The notes beneath the pieces are model-generated. The model was not told where the DNA came from, searched no databases, and was given only the letters and a program-made list of their open reading frames with translations. Positions 20,445 to 30,140 of a stretch of DNA of 64,000 bases are shown here, piece by piece (position 1 is the stretch's first letter; each line of letters starts with the position of its first letter). The DNA is from Mastigias papua (Eukaryota; Cnidaria; Scyphozoa; Rhizostomeae; Mastigiidae): positions 11,731,279 to 11,795,278 of the forward strand of contig OZ025273.1 of the NCBI GenBank assembly GCA_964019165.1. Direction: 5' to 3'. A program made the position numbers and the translations under genes.

Positions 20445-22433
20445 TCAATGTTTATGTTTTTCTCTAAGCGAGGTAAGATATTCTGCCTTCCATTGCGCAA
20501 AAAACAGAGCTAGAAGTGACTCCAAATAACGCGAACGTTTCGTTATTGTTACTTTGTCCGATTTAACGATTCTCGAAGAAATAGCTGTTTGATCAAGCAA
20601 GCGGCGTCCTATTACTAGGCATGAAGGCGTTAATGGTGGTTCTGTGATTTCGTCGTATACAAACGTAAGCGGCCTCGAATTAAGAATTCCTTCTGTTTCG
20701 ACTAGGACCGTTTCTAACTCTTCGAATATAAGATGGGCGTTTCCTAACGTTTTTCGTAAACATTTCTTTGTAAGTTTCACTAATACTTCGAAAACGCCGC
20801 CCCACCAACTGGCCGTGGGGACGTTGAACTTCCAATTAATATTTTTACTGTTGACATAATTTTGAACTGAACAATCAATAAATGTTTTACCATTATCGGA
20901 TATTATCAAGCTAGGGATTCCACGTCGACTAATAAAACGTTTCAAAGCGCGGATAAACGATATTGCATGTAAATCGGGTACTAGTTCCAAATGGACTGCT
21001 CGAGTACTTGTACATGTAAAAAGCGCGATGTAGCATTTATTTGTTTCTTTTGTCTTCCCGTATATATTTCGGACGTATAGTGGGCCAGCAAAATCAACTG
21101 CGATGTGAGAAAAAGCAACATCTTCTGACACTCGAAAAGGCGGTAGCGGCGGCATGGCAGGCGTGTCATAAGATTTTCCGGTATGTTTTATACAAGCTAC
21201 GCATTTTGAAAGCAGCGATTTCACAACTTGTCGCCCTTTACAAATCCAATACTGTGATCGCAATTCGACGAGGGTTTCCTTTATCCCGTTGTGCTTAACA
21301 TTACCGTGACATTTATATACAATTAAGTTTGTCAAATGATGTCTTCTGGGCAGTAGAATTGGATATTTCATTTCGAAAGGCAGTGGTGCGTTATCGATTC
21401 TACCCCCGACTCGCAAGATACCCTTTGTATCTAAAAACACGTGTAATTGTTTCTTAGTTTGTTCGAAAGCTGGATCATTTAAAATCGATTTTTTAATCTC
21501 CAAGTACCATAAATTTTTTGCCTCATTAATCTCTGCGTGCGTTAGAAGTTTCTCAGAAGTTTCGTTGTTACTGCTTTGCTTTAAAAGTTTGATAAATCTT
21601 AACATGAGCGCGGTTATTTGAAAAAGTTTGTCAACATTGCTGAATTTTTCACAATTAATGACTTGATTCAAATTGATACTTTTACCGCTTGTAGTCAACA
21701 AAACGTTTGAATCAGTCTGTGAGTTATTCGATTCTGTAGCATTTTCGGATGGCGGTGCGCTTTCAAACTTCGGCCATTCATCCATATCCTTCTTAAAAAA
21801 TCTAGGACCTGACCACCAAAGGGGGCAATTTATTAGTTTTGTGCAAGTAGTACCCCTTGACGCTATATCAGCTGGGTTAAGATCGGTTGGACAGTATCGC
21901 CAATGTTCTTTACTTACTAGATTCCTTATTTCTGAAACTCGATTTTGGACGAACTGTTTTTGTTTCTTATTATTATTATTATGAATCCACCACAGAGTGA
22001 CCAAAGAATCCAACCAACAAACAATAGAATTAATTCTGCAGCGATCTTTTAAGGCGTTTTGTACTGAAACGATCAGACGGGCGAGAGTCAGAGCCGCAAG
22101 CAATTCTAAACGTGGTATTGTTTCTCCCTTTAGAGGACAGATACGTGTCTTTGAGGTGACAATTTTAGTTGTCACATCCTTGTTAGTTTTAATCCGTATG
22201 TAAACAATTCCGCCATATGCATTTTTGCTCGCGTCTCCAAAGCCGTGCAATTGAATGGAAATTATTTCATTAACGTTGATGTCTTCGAATATAGCACGTT
22301 CGATCGCAATAGGAGGTGACTGAGATATGTCACTTATAATATCAGTCCATCTTCGACTGTAATCTTCTGAGAGGGGGCTGTCCCAATTGATTTTAAGCTT
22401 GCAAACATCTTGAAATAAAATTTTCACTTGCAA
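20445..22433 (-). CDS. BEL/Pao RNase H and integrase
   Basis: About 660 codons. The N-terminal part finishes the RT connection (KILFQDVCKLKINWDSPL). RNase H follows with LHGFGDASKNAYGG, PRLELLAALTLARL, CWLDSLVTLWWI and the BEL signature NPADIASRG. Integrase follows with a zinc finger (CHGNVKHNGIKETL ... CVACIKH), HIAVDFAGPLY (first Asp), LIISDNGKTFI (second Asp) and SWWGGVFEVLVKLTKKCLRK (Glu of the DDE triad). It makes the enzyme that inserts the cDNA. A frameshift in a C run joins it to the RT ORF at 22.43 kb. Confidence 0.92.
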   Translation of the reverse strand: MQVKILFQDVCKLKINWDSPLSEDYSRRWTDIISDISQSPPIAIERAIFEDINVNEIISIQLHGFGDASKNAYGGIVYIRIKTNKDVTTKIVTSKTRICPLKGETIPRLELLAALTLARLIVSVQNALKDRCRINSIVCWLDSLVTLWWIHNNNNKKQKQFVQNRVSEIRNLVSKEHWRYCPTDLNPADIASRGTTCTKLINCPLWWSGPRFFKKDMDEWPKFESAPPSENATESNNSQTDSNVLLTTSGKSINLNQVINCEKFSNVDKLFQITALMLRFIKLLKQSSNNETSEKLLTHAEINEAKNLWYLEIKKSILNDPAFEQTKKQLHVFLDTKGILRVGGRIDNAPLPFEMKYPILLPRRHHLTNLIVYKCHGNVKHNGIKETLVELRSQYWICKGRQVVKSLLSKCVACIKHTGKSYDTPAMPPLPPFRVSEDVAFSHIAVDFAGPLYVRNIYGKTKETNKCYIALFTCTSTRAVHLELVPDLHAISFIRALKRFISRRGIPSLIISDNGKTFIDCSVQNYVNSKNINWKFNVPTASWWGGVFEVLVKLTKKCLRKTLGNAHLIFEELETVLVETEGILNSRPLTFVYDEITEPPLTPSCLVIGRRLLDQTAISSRIVKSDKVTITKRSRYLESLLALFFAQWKAEYLTSLREKHKH

Positions 22434-23443
22434 AAGGATGGGGACAAAAGGCCTATAGGATCAAAAAATCGAGCGATTGTGCTTAAAATAATGCGCTTAG
22501 TTATAGGTTGCTGTTCAGCGGCACTCTTGAAGGTTGATAAATCGAAGATTAATTTATCCGTGTTTTGATTCCAGCTAAGGCCTAAAACCTTGATTACTTC
22601 GTCTTCGTGTAAAGATTGATGTTTTTCTGCTAAATTTCCAAAGTGTTCTAGGATGAATTTGTTTTCCGCGTTTTGTATTTGCTCGAGAAGTGTTTTACTG
22701 TTTGAGGCCCATTTTCGCATATTGAACCCTCCCTCATGAAAACACTGTTTTAAACTTTTGTAGGTTGTGAAAACTTCCTCTTCAGAGGAGGCAGAAAATG
22801 CAAAATCGTCCACGTACAGAGAGTTCGCGACATCTGTTACGAATTCGGGTTGTTCTGATACGTACTTTTCCAAATGATGCTTTATTGTTGCGTTAAGGAT
22901 GTATGGCGAACTTGTTAACCCGAAGGCCAATCGCGCGAATCGCAATTTGATGATTTTTGGGTTTTCGGGCTCTGTAGTATCAATCCATAAAAAACGTAGA
23001 AGATCCCTTTGTTCTTCAAGGATGGAAATCTGGAGGAAAGCTTTTTCCAAGTCCCCAATTAAAGCAATTTTATGCAGGCGAAAGCGTAATAATACATCAA
23101 AAATCAGCGGGACAAGATTAGGTCCTGGATATAAGCAATCATTTAAGCTTACTTCATTTTTAGCCATGGCGCTTGCATCATAAACAATGCGTAATTTTGT
23201 CGTTTGCCTATCTTGGCGCAATACTTCTCTATGCGGTATGTAATGAACGGAGCCTTCTTGCAACGGTTCTTCGTTATCTAAGACTGTTTCTAGTACTCCA
23301 TCTTTTAACTGATCTCTTATCACAGTATCGTATTGATTAAATAATTCAGGCTTCAATTTTAGACGTTTTAACTGAGATTCCAAACGAATTTTTGATATGT
23401 GGTAATTATCCGGTATAACTGGATGTTCTTCTTTAAAAGGCAA
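22424..23443 (-). CDS. BEL/Pao reverse transcriptase
   Basis: The ORF starts within FKEEHPVIPDNYHIS, the usual BEL junction before RT. It has VYDASAMAKNEVSLNDCLYP, ALIGDLEKAFLQI (motif A Asp), RFARLAFGLTSSPYIL and SLYVDDFAFSASSEEEV (YVDD catalytic box), then KWASNSKTLLE and FFDPIGLLSP. All catalytic residues are present. Frameshifts at both ends, each at a short homopolymer, separate it from protease and RNase H. Confidence 0.92.
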   Translation of the reverse strand: MPFKEEHPVIPDNYHISKIRLESQLKRLKLKPELFNQYDTVIRDQLKDGVLETVLDNEEPLQEGSVHYIPHREVLRQDRQTTKLRIVYDASAMAKNEVSLNDCLYPGPNLVPLIFDVLLRFRLHKIALIGDLEKAFLQISILEEQRDLLRFLWIDTTEPENPKIIKLRFARLAFGLTSSPYILNATIKHHLEKYVSEQPEFVTDVANSLYVDDFAFSASSEEEVFTTYKSLKQCFHEGGFNMRKWASNSKTLLEQIQNAENKFILEHFGNLAEKHQSLHEDEVIKVLGLSWNQNTDKLIFDLSTFKSAAEQQPITKRIILSTIARFFDPIGLLSPSFCK

Positions 23444-25470
23444 AAGGCTTCATAACGTTTTCCGTCGAAATGAATTTTATTGTCTAACAAATCTGCACTC
23501 TTCGTTGAATTTTCCGTAACGGATGCTATTCCGAGGGTTTCAAAGTCCCAAAAGTTTTTGATTTCGGATTTTAGTTCTTCATCATTATGTATTACTGCTG
23601 ATTGTACTTTCAAAACATGAGATACCGTAATGTTAGACGTAATAGCGTTTCGCGCGGGAAGTTGAATAGGTCCGCTTATCACGTAACCAGATCGCGTTAA
23701 AATCGCCACGGGTCCATATGCATGCTCCCCCCGTACTACTTTATCGAGCATGAAAGAATGTACAAAATCCGCTCCAATCATAACATCTACATCTAGATCT
23801 ATAGTGCCATCACTATTATCTGCTAAAATTAGGCCATGCAAATGGGGGTACATGTTTTGCGCGAGGTTAATGGCTTGATGCGAGATTGGGCTGCAAATTA
23901 AGTCTACCACATAAGCCTTTATGTAGACTGTAAGGTTATCTGCACATCTAACCGCTAATTGGACACAATCATACTGTTTCAAGGTTCCAGTATGATTTCC
24001 AAACTCTTTAATTAGAACTTCATCTGTATTTATAGTTTGCAATTTAAGTCTATCTCTCAAATTTGAAGTGACATAAGACTTTTGGGAACATGAATCTAAT
24101 ATCACTCGAACCTTTTGTAAATTGTTAGGATCTTCATTGTTATGAACATATGTTTGTGCAGTTTGCAACAATGTAACATTACTTTTTGCATCAGTGTAAG
24201 TGTATAGATTTGTACTTACGTTTCCTTGAAAGTGCGCGGGTTGTGCGTTCTGCGGAGGAATTACCTGTGAGGCCACCGGCTGGGGCTGTGTCTGTTGAGA
24301 TTGGAACTGTGGCTGTTGAGATTGACCGTTCCTACTTGAAATAGCTCCACAAATTGCTGTGTGATGACGGTTACGGCAATTATGGCACTTTGTTTGTGAC
24401 GTACACTGACGGCTTTCATGCCCACTCTTTAAACAAACAAAACATCTTCTACGTTGGCGGAGAATTTTCTTGCGCTCAAACGGATCCGTGACGGTCGTAC
24501 AGCTCGCGGAGAAATGCCTTTTGTTGCAAAACAGACAATTCGGGATATAACCCTTTTCATTACTTCCTGTAAACAGCTTTGCGGTACTTGACGTAATTCC
24601 TTCAAAACTTGTGCGTTTGAATTTACCCTCATTCGAACTCGGAAACCTTCCTGCTGCGTTTCCTTGTATAGCTGCAAACGCGCACTTTTCTCGGATGTTT
24701 AGCTCCTCTCCATAATGTTGTAATAATCCTTCCAATTCCCATTCTTGCGGAAGTTTACGACTGATGATAAGACGTAAATCGTTGGGTAATTTCGACATGA
24801 TTATAGGCGAAAGTATAGTTCCGTATTTTTCAACGGGAACTCCAACACTTTTCAAGCTTCTAACTGTAGCTTCAATGCGGTCGTATAGCGCGCGAAGTTT
24901 TCTTAAGTCGTTCATAGTCGTGATTTTCGCCAGTTCCATGATGCTTTCGATATGCTGCGAGATAATGATTTGTTTATTGCCGAACCTTTGTTCCAGTAAT
25001 TTCACTGCTTCATCATAGTTTTCATTCGTTATTTGTAACCCTGGGATTGTTTCGGCAGCAATGCTTGTCAATGATCCTTGCAAATATTTTAACTTTTCCA
25101 CTTTCGCTAATCCGGGGTGACCGTCGATACTCGCCTTGAAACCATCCCAGAATGAAGTCCATTCTGTAGGATTGCCGTTAAACGTAAGAAGAGGTAATTT
25201 TGGCAACTTTACTTGCACATCTTTCCTCATTTGCTGCTCGCTACTTGAAGCTGTAGCTTCGTTTCTCGTCTTTAAGACCGCGTCAATACGGCATAACACC
25301 TCCTCGATCTCTTCGTCAAGTTGTGCACGACCAACAATTTCGTCTTCGATTTCCTTTTCATCCTCGATGGATTCCAATATTTCGTCGCTTAGAGTTTGAA
25401 GTTCTGCTTTCTTTTTCTCCAACGATCTTTTGCACCTTTAGTGATTCTTGATTATCACTTTGTAGAATGG
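23368..25470 (-). CDS. BEL/Pao gag and aspartic protease
   Basis: The gag part shows LPKLPLLTFNGNPTEWTSFW and KLKYLQGSL, the BEL capsid signature, then three cysteine-rich knuckles (CLFCNKRHFSASC, CFVCLKSGHESRQC, CHNCRNRHHTAIC). The protease begins VRVILDSCSQKSYVTSNL, where the usual DSG active site reads DSC. The C-terminal part includes DVDVMIGADF and GPVAILTRSGYVISGP. No ATG opens this ORF; the gag N-terminus lies at 25914-26055 beyond a 443-bp non-coding interruption, and one frame shift occurs near 25.43 kb. The end at 23368 is out of frame past a frameshift near 23443. Confidence 0.9.
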
Positions 25471-25913
25471 CTAAACATCAGATAAAAGATTTTTTATGTA
25501 TAATTAAAAGGCTCGATCTCACCCGATGTAGTCTTGGCTTTACTATCGCTTGTAGGATTGAAACAAGGAAATTTCATAGATGTTCTTTTGTGTGTTATCC
25601 TCGCTAGTATGTATTTCAACTGGTTCTTTTACAATTTGAATTGGTATATACATTTGCTCCCCGGAATTGCGTATAAAGATGGAATAACAAATATCGATGT
25701 GGTAAAGGAAAGGCTAGACAATGTGTTGAGGGAAAGTTAGTATAAAAATAGGCCTAACAAAAGGGCACGGTGTTATGACGCAATAGAATGTTAGTGTGAT
25801 GTTAGTTTAGTGTTAGCGGAGAGGAAGTGATGGCAATGAGTTGTAGAAAAAAACACGCAATGAATGAATGAATGGAGTGGAAGATAAAGTAACTAAAAAT
25901 GTAATTGCTACAC
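25471..25913 (-). other. Intron-like interruption of BEL gag
   Basis: Minus-strand gag is interrupted after KLKLEG by 443 bp that begins GTGTAG and ends GATGTTTAG. Removal keeps the frame into ILQSDNQESLK. No TE signature was recognised inside. It could be a spliceosomal intron or an insertion with chance GT-AG ends. Confidence 0.4.
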
Positions 25914-26055
25914 ACCCTTCCAGCTTCAATTTGAGTTCTCCGTCCGCTACATTTCCTACTGATGGAAGTAAGCCGCGCGTTTTTGTCAAAAGGTTTGTGA
26001 TAACCAACTGATGTCCACGTCGTGTTTTTAACTTTCTTTTTTGTGCTTCAGACAT
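25914..26055 (-). CDS. BEL/Pao gag N-terminus
   Basis: From an ATG only 15 bases after the primer-binding site the minus strand reads MSEAQKRKLKTRRGHQLVIT followed by NLLTKTRG, a basic helix-rich start like other BEL gag proteins. It continues to KLKLEG, where the non-coding interruption begins. Closeness to the primer-binding site supports this as the true start of gag. Confidence 0.65.
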
Positions 26056-26070
26056 AACTTTCTTCAATAC

Positions 26071-26088
26071 TCCCGGGTCACGGCACCA
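26071..26088 (-). promoter_or_regulatory. BEL/Pao primer-binding site
   Basis: Directly after the 5' LTR the minus strand reads TGGTGCCGTGACCCGG, which pairs with a tRNA 3' end ...GTCACGGCACCA. That acceptor sequence fits eukaryotic tRNA-His; the tRNA identity is inferred from memory of the family. Confidence 0.75.
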
Positions 26089-26200
26089 TGATGAATTTTA
26101 TGTTGGAATGTTGTTCAATTCAGCTACAGAATGAACTCCAAAAATTGCGAGGGATTGTATTGAATCAAAGTTATGTCTAAACAAAGATGCGAATGAAACT

Positions 26201-26667
26201 TTCATTTATTTTCATTTTCATACGTTTAAGGAGGGTGGCCCTTCAGCGAATGCTGGTTTACAAGGGGCCCTCCATTTACATTACAATATATCAAATACAA
26301 AACAAAAAACAATATATATATAAAATAACAGATTTAAGAAACAATTTCCATTTAGCTAAAATATGTATAAAAAAAAAAAAAAAAAAAAAAAACAATGTAA
26401 GATAAAATAGAAAATCTACTTAAATTTTTGCTTAAAAATTTGTAGGGAAGATGCCTGCTTGATTTCAAGTGGAAGGGCATTCCATAACTTTGCACCTTTA
26501 TACGAGAAACATAATTGCCCATTTTTTGTTGTTTTATTTGGCAGTTGTAAATCTGAACTGGTATTTCTTAGAACCCGCAGATGACTTTCTGAATTTCTTT
26601 TGAATAAATCAGACAGATACTTTGGTGCTAGACTATTAAGGGCCTTGAAAACCATGATGGTAGTTTC
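26201..26667 (-). mobile_element. 5'-truncated LINE fragment nested in the BEL LTR
   Basis: The minus strand encodes only the last part of a LINE ORF2 (MVFKALNSLAPKYLSDLFKR, RNTSSDLQLP, LCFSYKGAKLWNALPLEIK). A T-rich tract, a GGAGGG/CCCTCC hairpin and an ATGAAA-type tail follow. AACT on both sides (26197-26200 and 26668-26671) is a candidate short target duplication. Hairpin and tail match the LINE at 1.6-3.8 kb. Confidence 0.85.
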
Positions 26668-26835
26668 AACTAACGTATAATAAAAAGCAAACCAAATAAC
26701 GATAATAGATGTGAAAGTACGTAAAGTGTTTCTCTAAATAGCTGCTCCTCAGCGACTGAATCTCTAAACGTTTGTTTTGCGTATTTACTGTTCCTTCTTT
26801 CTCCCCATCATCGAAAACTCTCCTCGCGTCTCTTT

Positions 26836-26984
26836 TGTAATATCCTGTATGGACACCCTATGAGTTAAATTGTATCTGTGTAAATAAGCACGTCGTATGA
26901 TTTATAATCAGTTCAGTTCTACACAAGCATGTAGCAGGTCATTGTGTTAGAGCCCTCTCGCCTCCCTGTTTAAGGGATACTACA
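26836..26984 (+). repeat. 5' LTR of the miniature element
   Basis: 149 bp with TG...CA ends, followed after one base by a TGGCGACGAG primer-binding-type sequence. Confidence 0.93.
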
Positions 26985-28006
26985 ATGGCGACGAGAATGG
27001 GATGACTATAAGCTTCAGAAAAGGAGACAGTGGAAATAGCTCAAGCTCCATGCAGTTTACCATCTACGTGGTCAGAACATCATCGATCAACATCCCAAAA
27101 GCAAAAGCAGAGCAGTTTTTCGGAGAGGTAGCAGTGGACAGATGTAAAGTTCACAGTTGTGCGATCAAATATTCGAGAGTCAAGAGTCGACGCGGAACGC
27201 AACATACCAAGGAATCATCACAGAAAAGCCATAGTCATGGAGAAAACCTATGCACTGAGTGTCAGGAAACATGGCAGTAAAAAGAAAAAGCCATGCACAT
27301 CACCCAAAACAACATCAGCGAACGATGGAACAGCGACAGAGCCTGTATTCTCGTACAAATTTCAACCATCTTATCAACTGGATGTTGGAGAAGGACAGCT
27401 TCGCGCAGAGGCCGTTGGAAGCACCTTGCTTGCATCACCAGAGAAGAATGAGACTCAGTCAAAGTGAGCTTATTCATGGAATGCTGAAATAAGGCGTCAC
27501 TTTTGCAATGAACACGAAACAAGTAAATCACCAAAATTTACATTTATACTGTGCTCTCAAAGGCGGAGCATCCATGAAGGAAACTTGGAAAATCATTCCT
27601 GATAAACACGCTGCGGAAGCCAGCTTGAATTTGAGCGACTGCATTAGACAGTCAACATCGTGATAACATGGCATGCAGACATGAAAATCAGATTTGCAAA
27701 CGAAACAGAGGAAAGAACGAGCAAATCAATGTACTGTAGATCTTGACCTTTGCGCTATCACTCATGACAGTGGAGTACCCATACCCCACCATTTATCGAA
27801 ATCGGCAGTAAACAGATGAAAAGAAGGGAGGGTCACTTTTGACACAACAATAACCTGCAGCAAACTGAACTCCTGACCACCTCTAGCTAGAAACAGACGT
27901 GAAAGGAACTGGACTTGTCGAAATTAAAAGATATCGGACTTGACGTTCACTATTTTCAGTTGTTATTTACTTTTGTTTATTTTCATTTATTAAAGAAAAG
28001 GAGAGA

Positions 28007-28155
28007 TGTAATATCCTGTATGGACACCCTATGAGTTAAATTGTATCTGTGTAAATAAGCACGTCGTATGATTTATAATCAGTTCAGTTCTACACAAGCA
28101 TGTAGCAGGTCATTGTGTTAGAGCCCTCTCGCCTCCCTGTTTACGGGATACTACA
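28007..28155 (+). repeat. 3' LTR of the miniature element
   Basis: 149 bp, identical to the left repeat except TTTACGGG for TTTAAGGG near the end, and preceded by a purine-rich tract. Confidence 0.93.
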
Positions 28156-28242
28156 TCTTTCTCTCTCCATGATATGATCTCCTTACTTCCGTTCTTATCC
28201 CACAAGGATACAAGTGCGTTCGATATCATATTCATCAGCATC

Positions 28243-28316
28243 AGAGGCTAAAGATTGGGGCTTAATAGAGAGGGGAACTTATTAGAGAGGGGAGGCTTAA
28301 TAGAGCTTTTACGGTA
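28243..28316 (-). mobile_element. Pogo/Tigger-type deletion derivative, 5' part
   Basis: This piece carries repeated GGGCTTAATAGAGAGGGG-type subterminal motifs and ends in the right terminal inverted repeat followed by TA. It continues the element found at 19279-19706 on the other side of the BEL insertion. Confidence 0.6.
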
Positions 28317-28779
28317 ACACACAATGGTGGACATTGTATAGCATGTGTATTACACAATATTGAATGAAAGATTATGGTTGTTGTTGCACAATGGTGGAAC
28401 TGAATTGCACTTTGGTTTCAAAAGGAAGTGCATATTGTTTTACATCTGTGTAATCATTAGAGAAAATGTTAAGCATTGCAACAGCTGTCTCACTTTTAAT
28501 AGATGCGTCTTTTCCTCCACGCTCACCCGTTTTAGCCGTGCTCTCGAAACGCGGACTGGTGCTGTTTCGTAGATCAGTTGGTGCCAGACCGTAAAAGAAA
28601 TATTTACGCTGTTTGTCAAGTCACTCACGGGAGAGGGTAGTATTTGTGTGCCCTCCCCTCCGGTCCGTGGCGATAGAGAAGTTGGGGAGAACCTATTTCA
28701 TTGGTCTCATGATATTTGTGTAGCGAGTCACATTGTTGTCATTTTCAATTATTTCCTTCAGTAAGCGTAAATCATCGGA
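28317..28779. other. Spacer between two MITEs, nothing recognised
   Basis: No coding or repeat signal was recognised. Confidence 0.4.
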
Positions 28780-29280
28780 TACCGTAAATTCTCCATTAAG
28801 TCCTCCAGGGGGGGGTTTATTTATTTCAAGTGCTCTAGAGGGAGGGCTTATTGGAGAGGGGGGCTTATGAGAAAGGGAGGCTAAATAAATTTTTTGAAAT
28901 TGTTAATAGAATACTGCATATTTGCTGCTTGAAAATAGAGAACAATATTCAAATTGATTAGTTTATACATCACAACTTCCCAGCAGAACAAACAAACTTC
29001 AAAGATTGTGTTGTACACACGTTGATATAGAACGTTTTTATATGCAGAAAGTTAATGAATTTCTTTGATTCTTTAAAGGTTGGGAACTATTGTTTACTGA
29101 GCGTGATCACGCTTAGTGTGCTTACTCCTATGAAGCTTAGTTACACTTGGTACTATTCAGTTTTTTATAAGGGGGGCTTAATAGAGAGGCGGGCTTAATA
29201 AATTTTCTACTCCAGAAAGGGGGGGCGTATTGGAGAGGGGAGCTTAATTGAGATGGGAGCTAAAAAGAGAATTTACTGTA
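28780..29280. mobile_element. MITE of the GGGCTTAATAGAG group
   Basis: The left end TACCGTAAATTCTCC and the right end ...GAATTTACTGTA are terminal inverted repeats of about 15 bp bordered by TA. Both ends carry several imperfect copies of a GGGGCTTAWTAGAG motif, shared with the elements at 19.28/28.3 kb and 35.2 kb. The interior is non-coding. Confidence 0.7.
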
Positions 29281-29299
29281 GTTACATCCCTTGTTACAG

Positions 29300-30140
29300 A
29301 TATAATCAGCAGCGCAAAAATCACTAAGTATGCTGATGACACTGTCATCTATGTTGCCGATTAGGATATCAAGGCAATTAAGTTGCAGCTTTTCAAGGAT
29401 CTGAATACGATTTCAGTCTGGCTAGACCAAAATGCTCTAATAGTCAATCTGAATAAAGGAAGAACTGAATCCCTTCTTTTTGGAACATAACAGAGGATAG
29501 CCAAACAAAGTGAGACATTCAACTTCATGTATCCAGGCTCCAATATATCGAACAACACCCACTACAAATATCTCGGCATAGAAGTAGACAGCTCTTTACG
29601 CTTTAATTCACACTTTGAGAAATTTTACAAACGTGCATCAGGCAGATTAAGATTATTGGCGAAACTCAGGGATTATCTTGATGTCACTTCTGCAAAGAGT
29701 ATATATCGCTTAATGATTTTGCCTACGTTCACTTACTGCGGAATTTTGCAGCTGAAGTTAACCATTACTCAATCAAACAGACTTGCAATCTTTTTATGAT
29801 TGCTCCTTGAAAGCAATATAAGGAAATCCGTCAGCTCAATAAGACATTCCATCTACAATAAACACAAATAACATTCGAGCATGTAAACTTGTCCGCAAGT
29901 GTGCAGACAGAGAAGCATATGATATTTTTTTAGGGTACTTTGCAGTGCAAGAACACGCAACGAAGACAAGAAATAATCAACGTTTGCGAAAAACTCTCTA
30001 GAGTTATTAAGACTGAATATGCTCGCAAGTCCTTTCTCTTCATGAGTGCTAAAATTTATAACGAACTGCCTATTGACATCAGAAAGGCTGAATCTTTCAG
30101 TGACTACAATATACTACTTAAGAAAAATTTTAGTTGATCA
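29300..30140 (+). pseudogene. LINE RT fragment (YADD box to C-terminus)
   Basis: The plus strand reads KITKYADDTVIYVAD with the catalytic box, then WLDQNALIVNLNKGRTESLL, HYKYLGIEVDSSL and SIYRLMILPTFTYCGI. Finally KSFLFMSAKIYNELPIDIRK marks the LINE C-terminus. Stops after YVAD and LFGT and at least one frameshift break it. The upstream boundary lies at the MITE end. Confidence 0.75.

Larger units (their letters stand above)
26836..28155. mobile_element. Miniature LTR retrotransposon (TRIM/LARD-like)
   Basis: Two 149-bp direct repeats (26836-26984 and 28007-28155) begin TGTAATATCC and end GATACTACA; one difference was counted by eye. TCTTT flanks both sides (26831-26835, 28156-28160). TGGCGACGAG right after the left repeat looks like a primer-binding site, and AAAGAAAAGGAGAGA just before the right one is a polypurine tract, so the element reads on the plus strand. 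The 1.0-kb interior encodes no recognisable gag or pol; proteins must come from elsewhere. Confidence 0.93.
19707..28237 (-). mobile_element. BEL/Pao LTR retrotransposon with two nested insertions
   Basis: The element has two 353-bp LTRs, a primer-binding site, gag, protease, RT, RNase H, integrase, a DUF5641-like tail and a polypurine tract, all on the minus strand. GCATC flanks both ends (19702-19706 and 28238-28242), a proper 5-bp target duplication. The 5' LTR holds a LINE fragment and a miniature LTR element; removing them with one copy of each target duplication gives exactly 353 bp. Counted by eye, the LTRs differ at about seven positions. One or more frameshifts in gag, two in pol and one stop break the coding region. 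Confidence 0.95.
26089..28237 (-). repeat. BEL/Pao 5' LTR interrupted by two insertions
   Basis: LTR sequence is found at 26089-26200, 26672-26835 and 28156-28237. The intervening blocks are a LINE fragment and a miniature LTR element with their target duplications. The pieces together match the 3' LTR closely over all 353 bp. Confidence 0.95.

Noticed and set aside
22424..22433. Programmed ribosomal frameshift between BEL RT and RNase H
   Set aside because: BEL elements use one long pol frame, and the shift falls in a C run inside a conserved block; a mutation or read error explains it better.
26369..26392. Poly(A) run as the 3' tail of a plus-strand retroposon
   Set aside because: It lies inside the minus-strand LINE between its stop and its 3' hairpin, so it is a T tract in the element's UTR.
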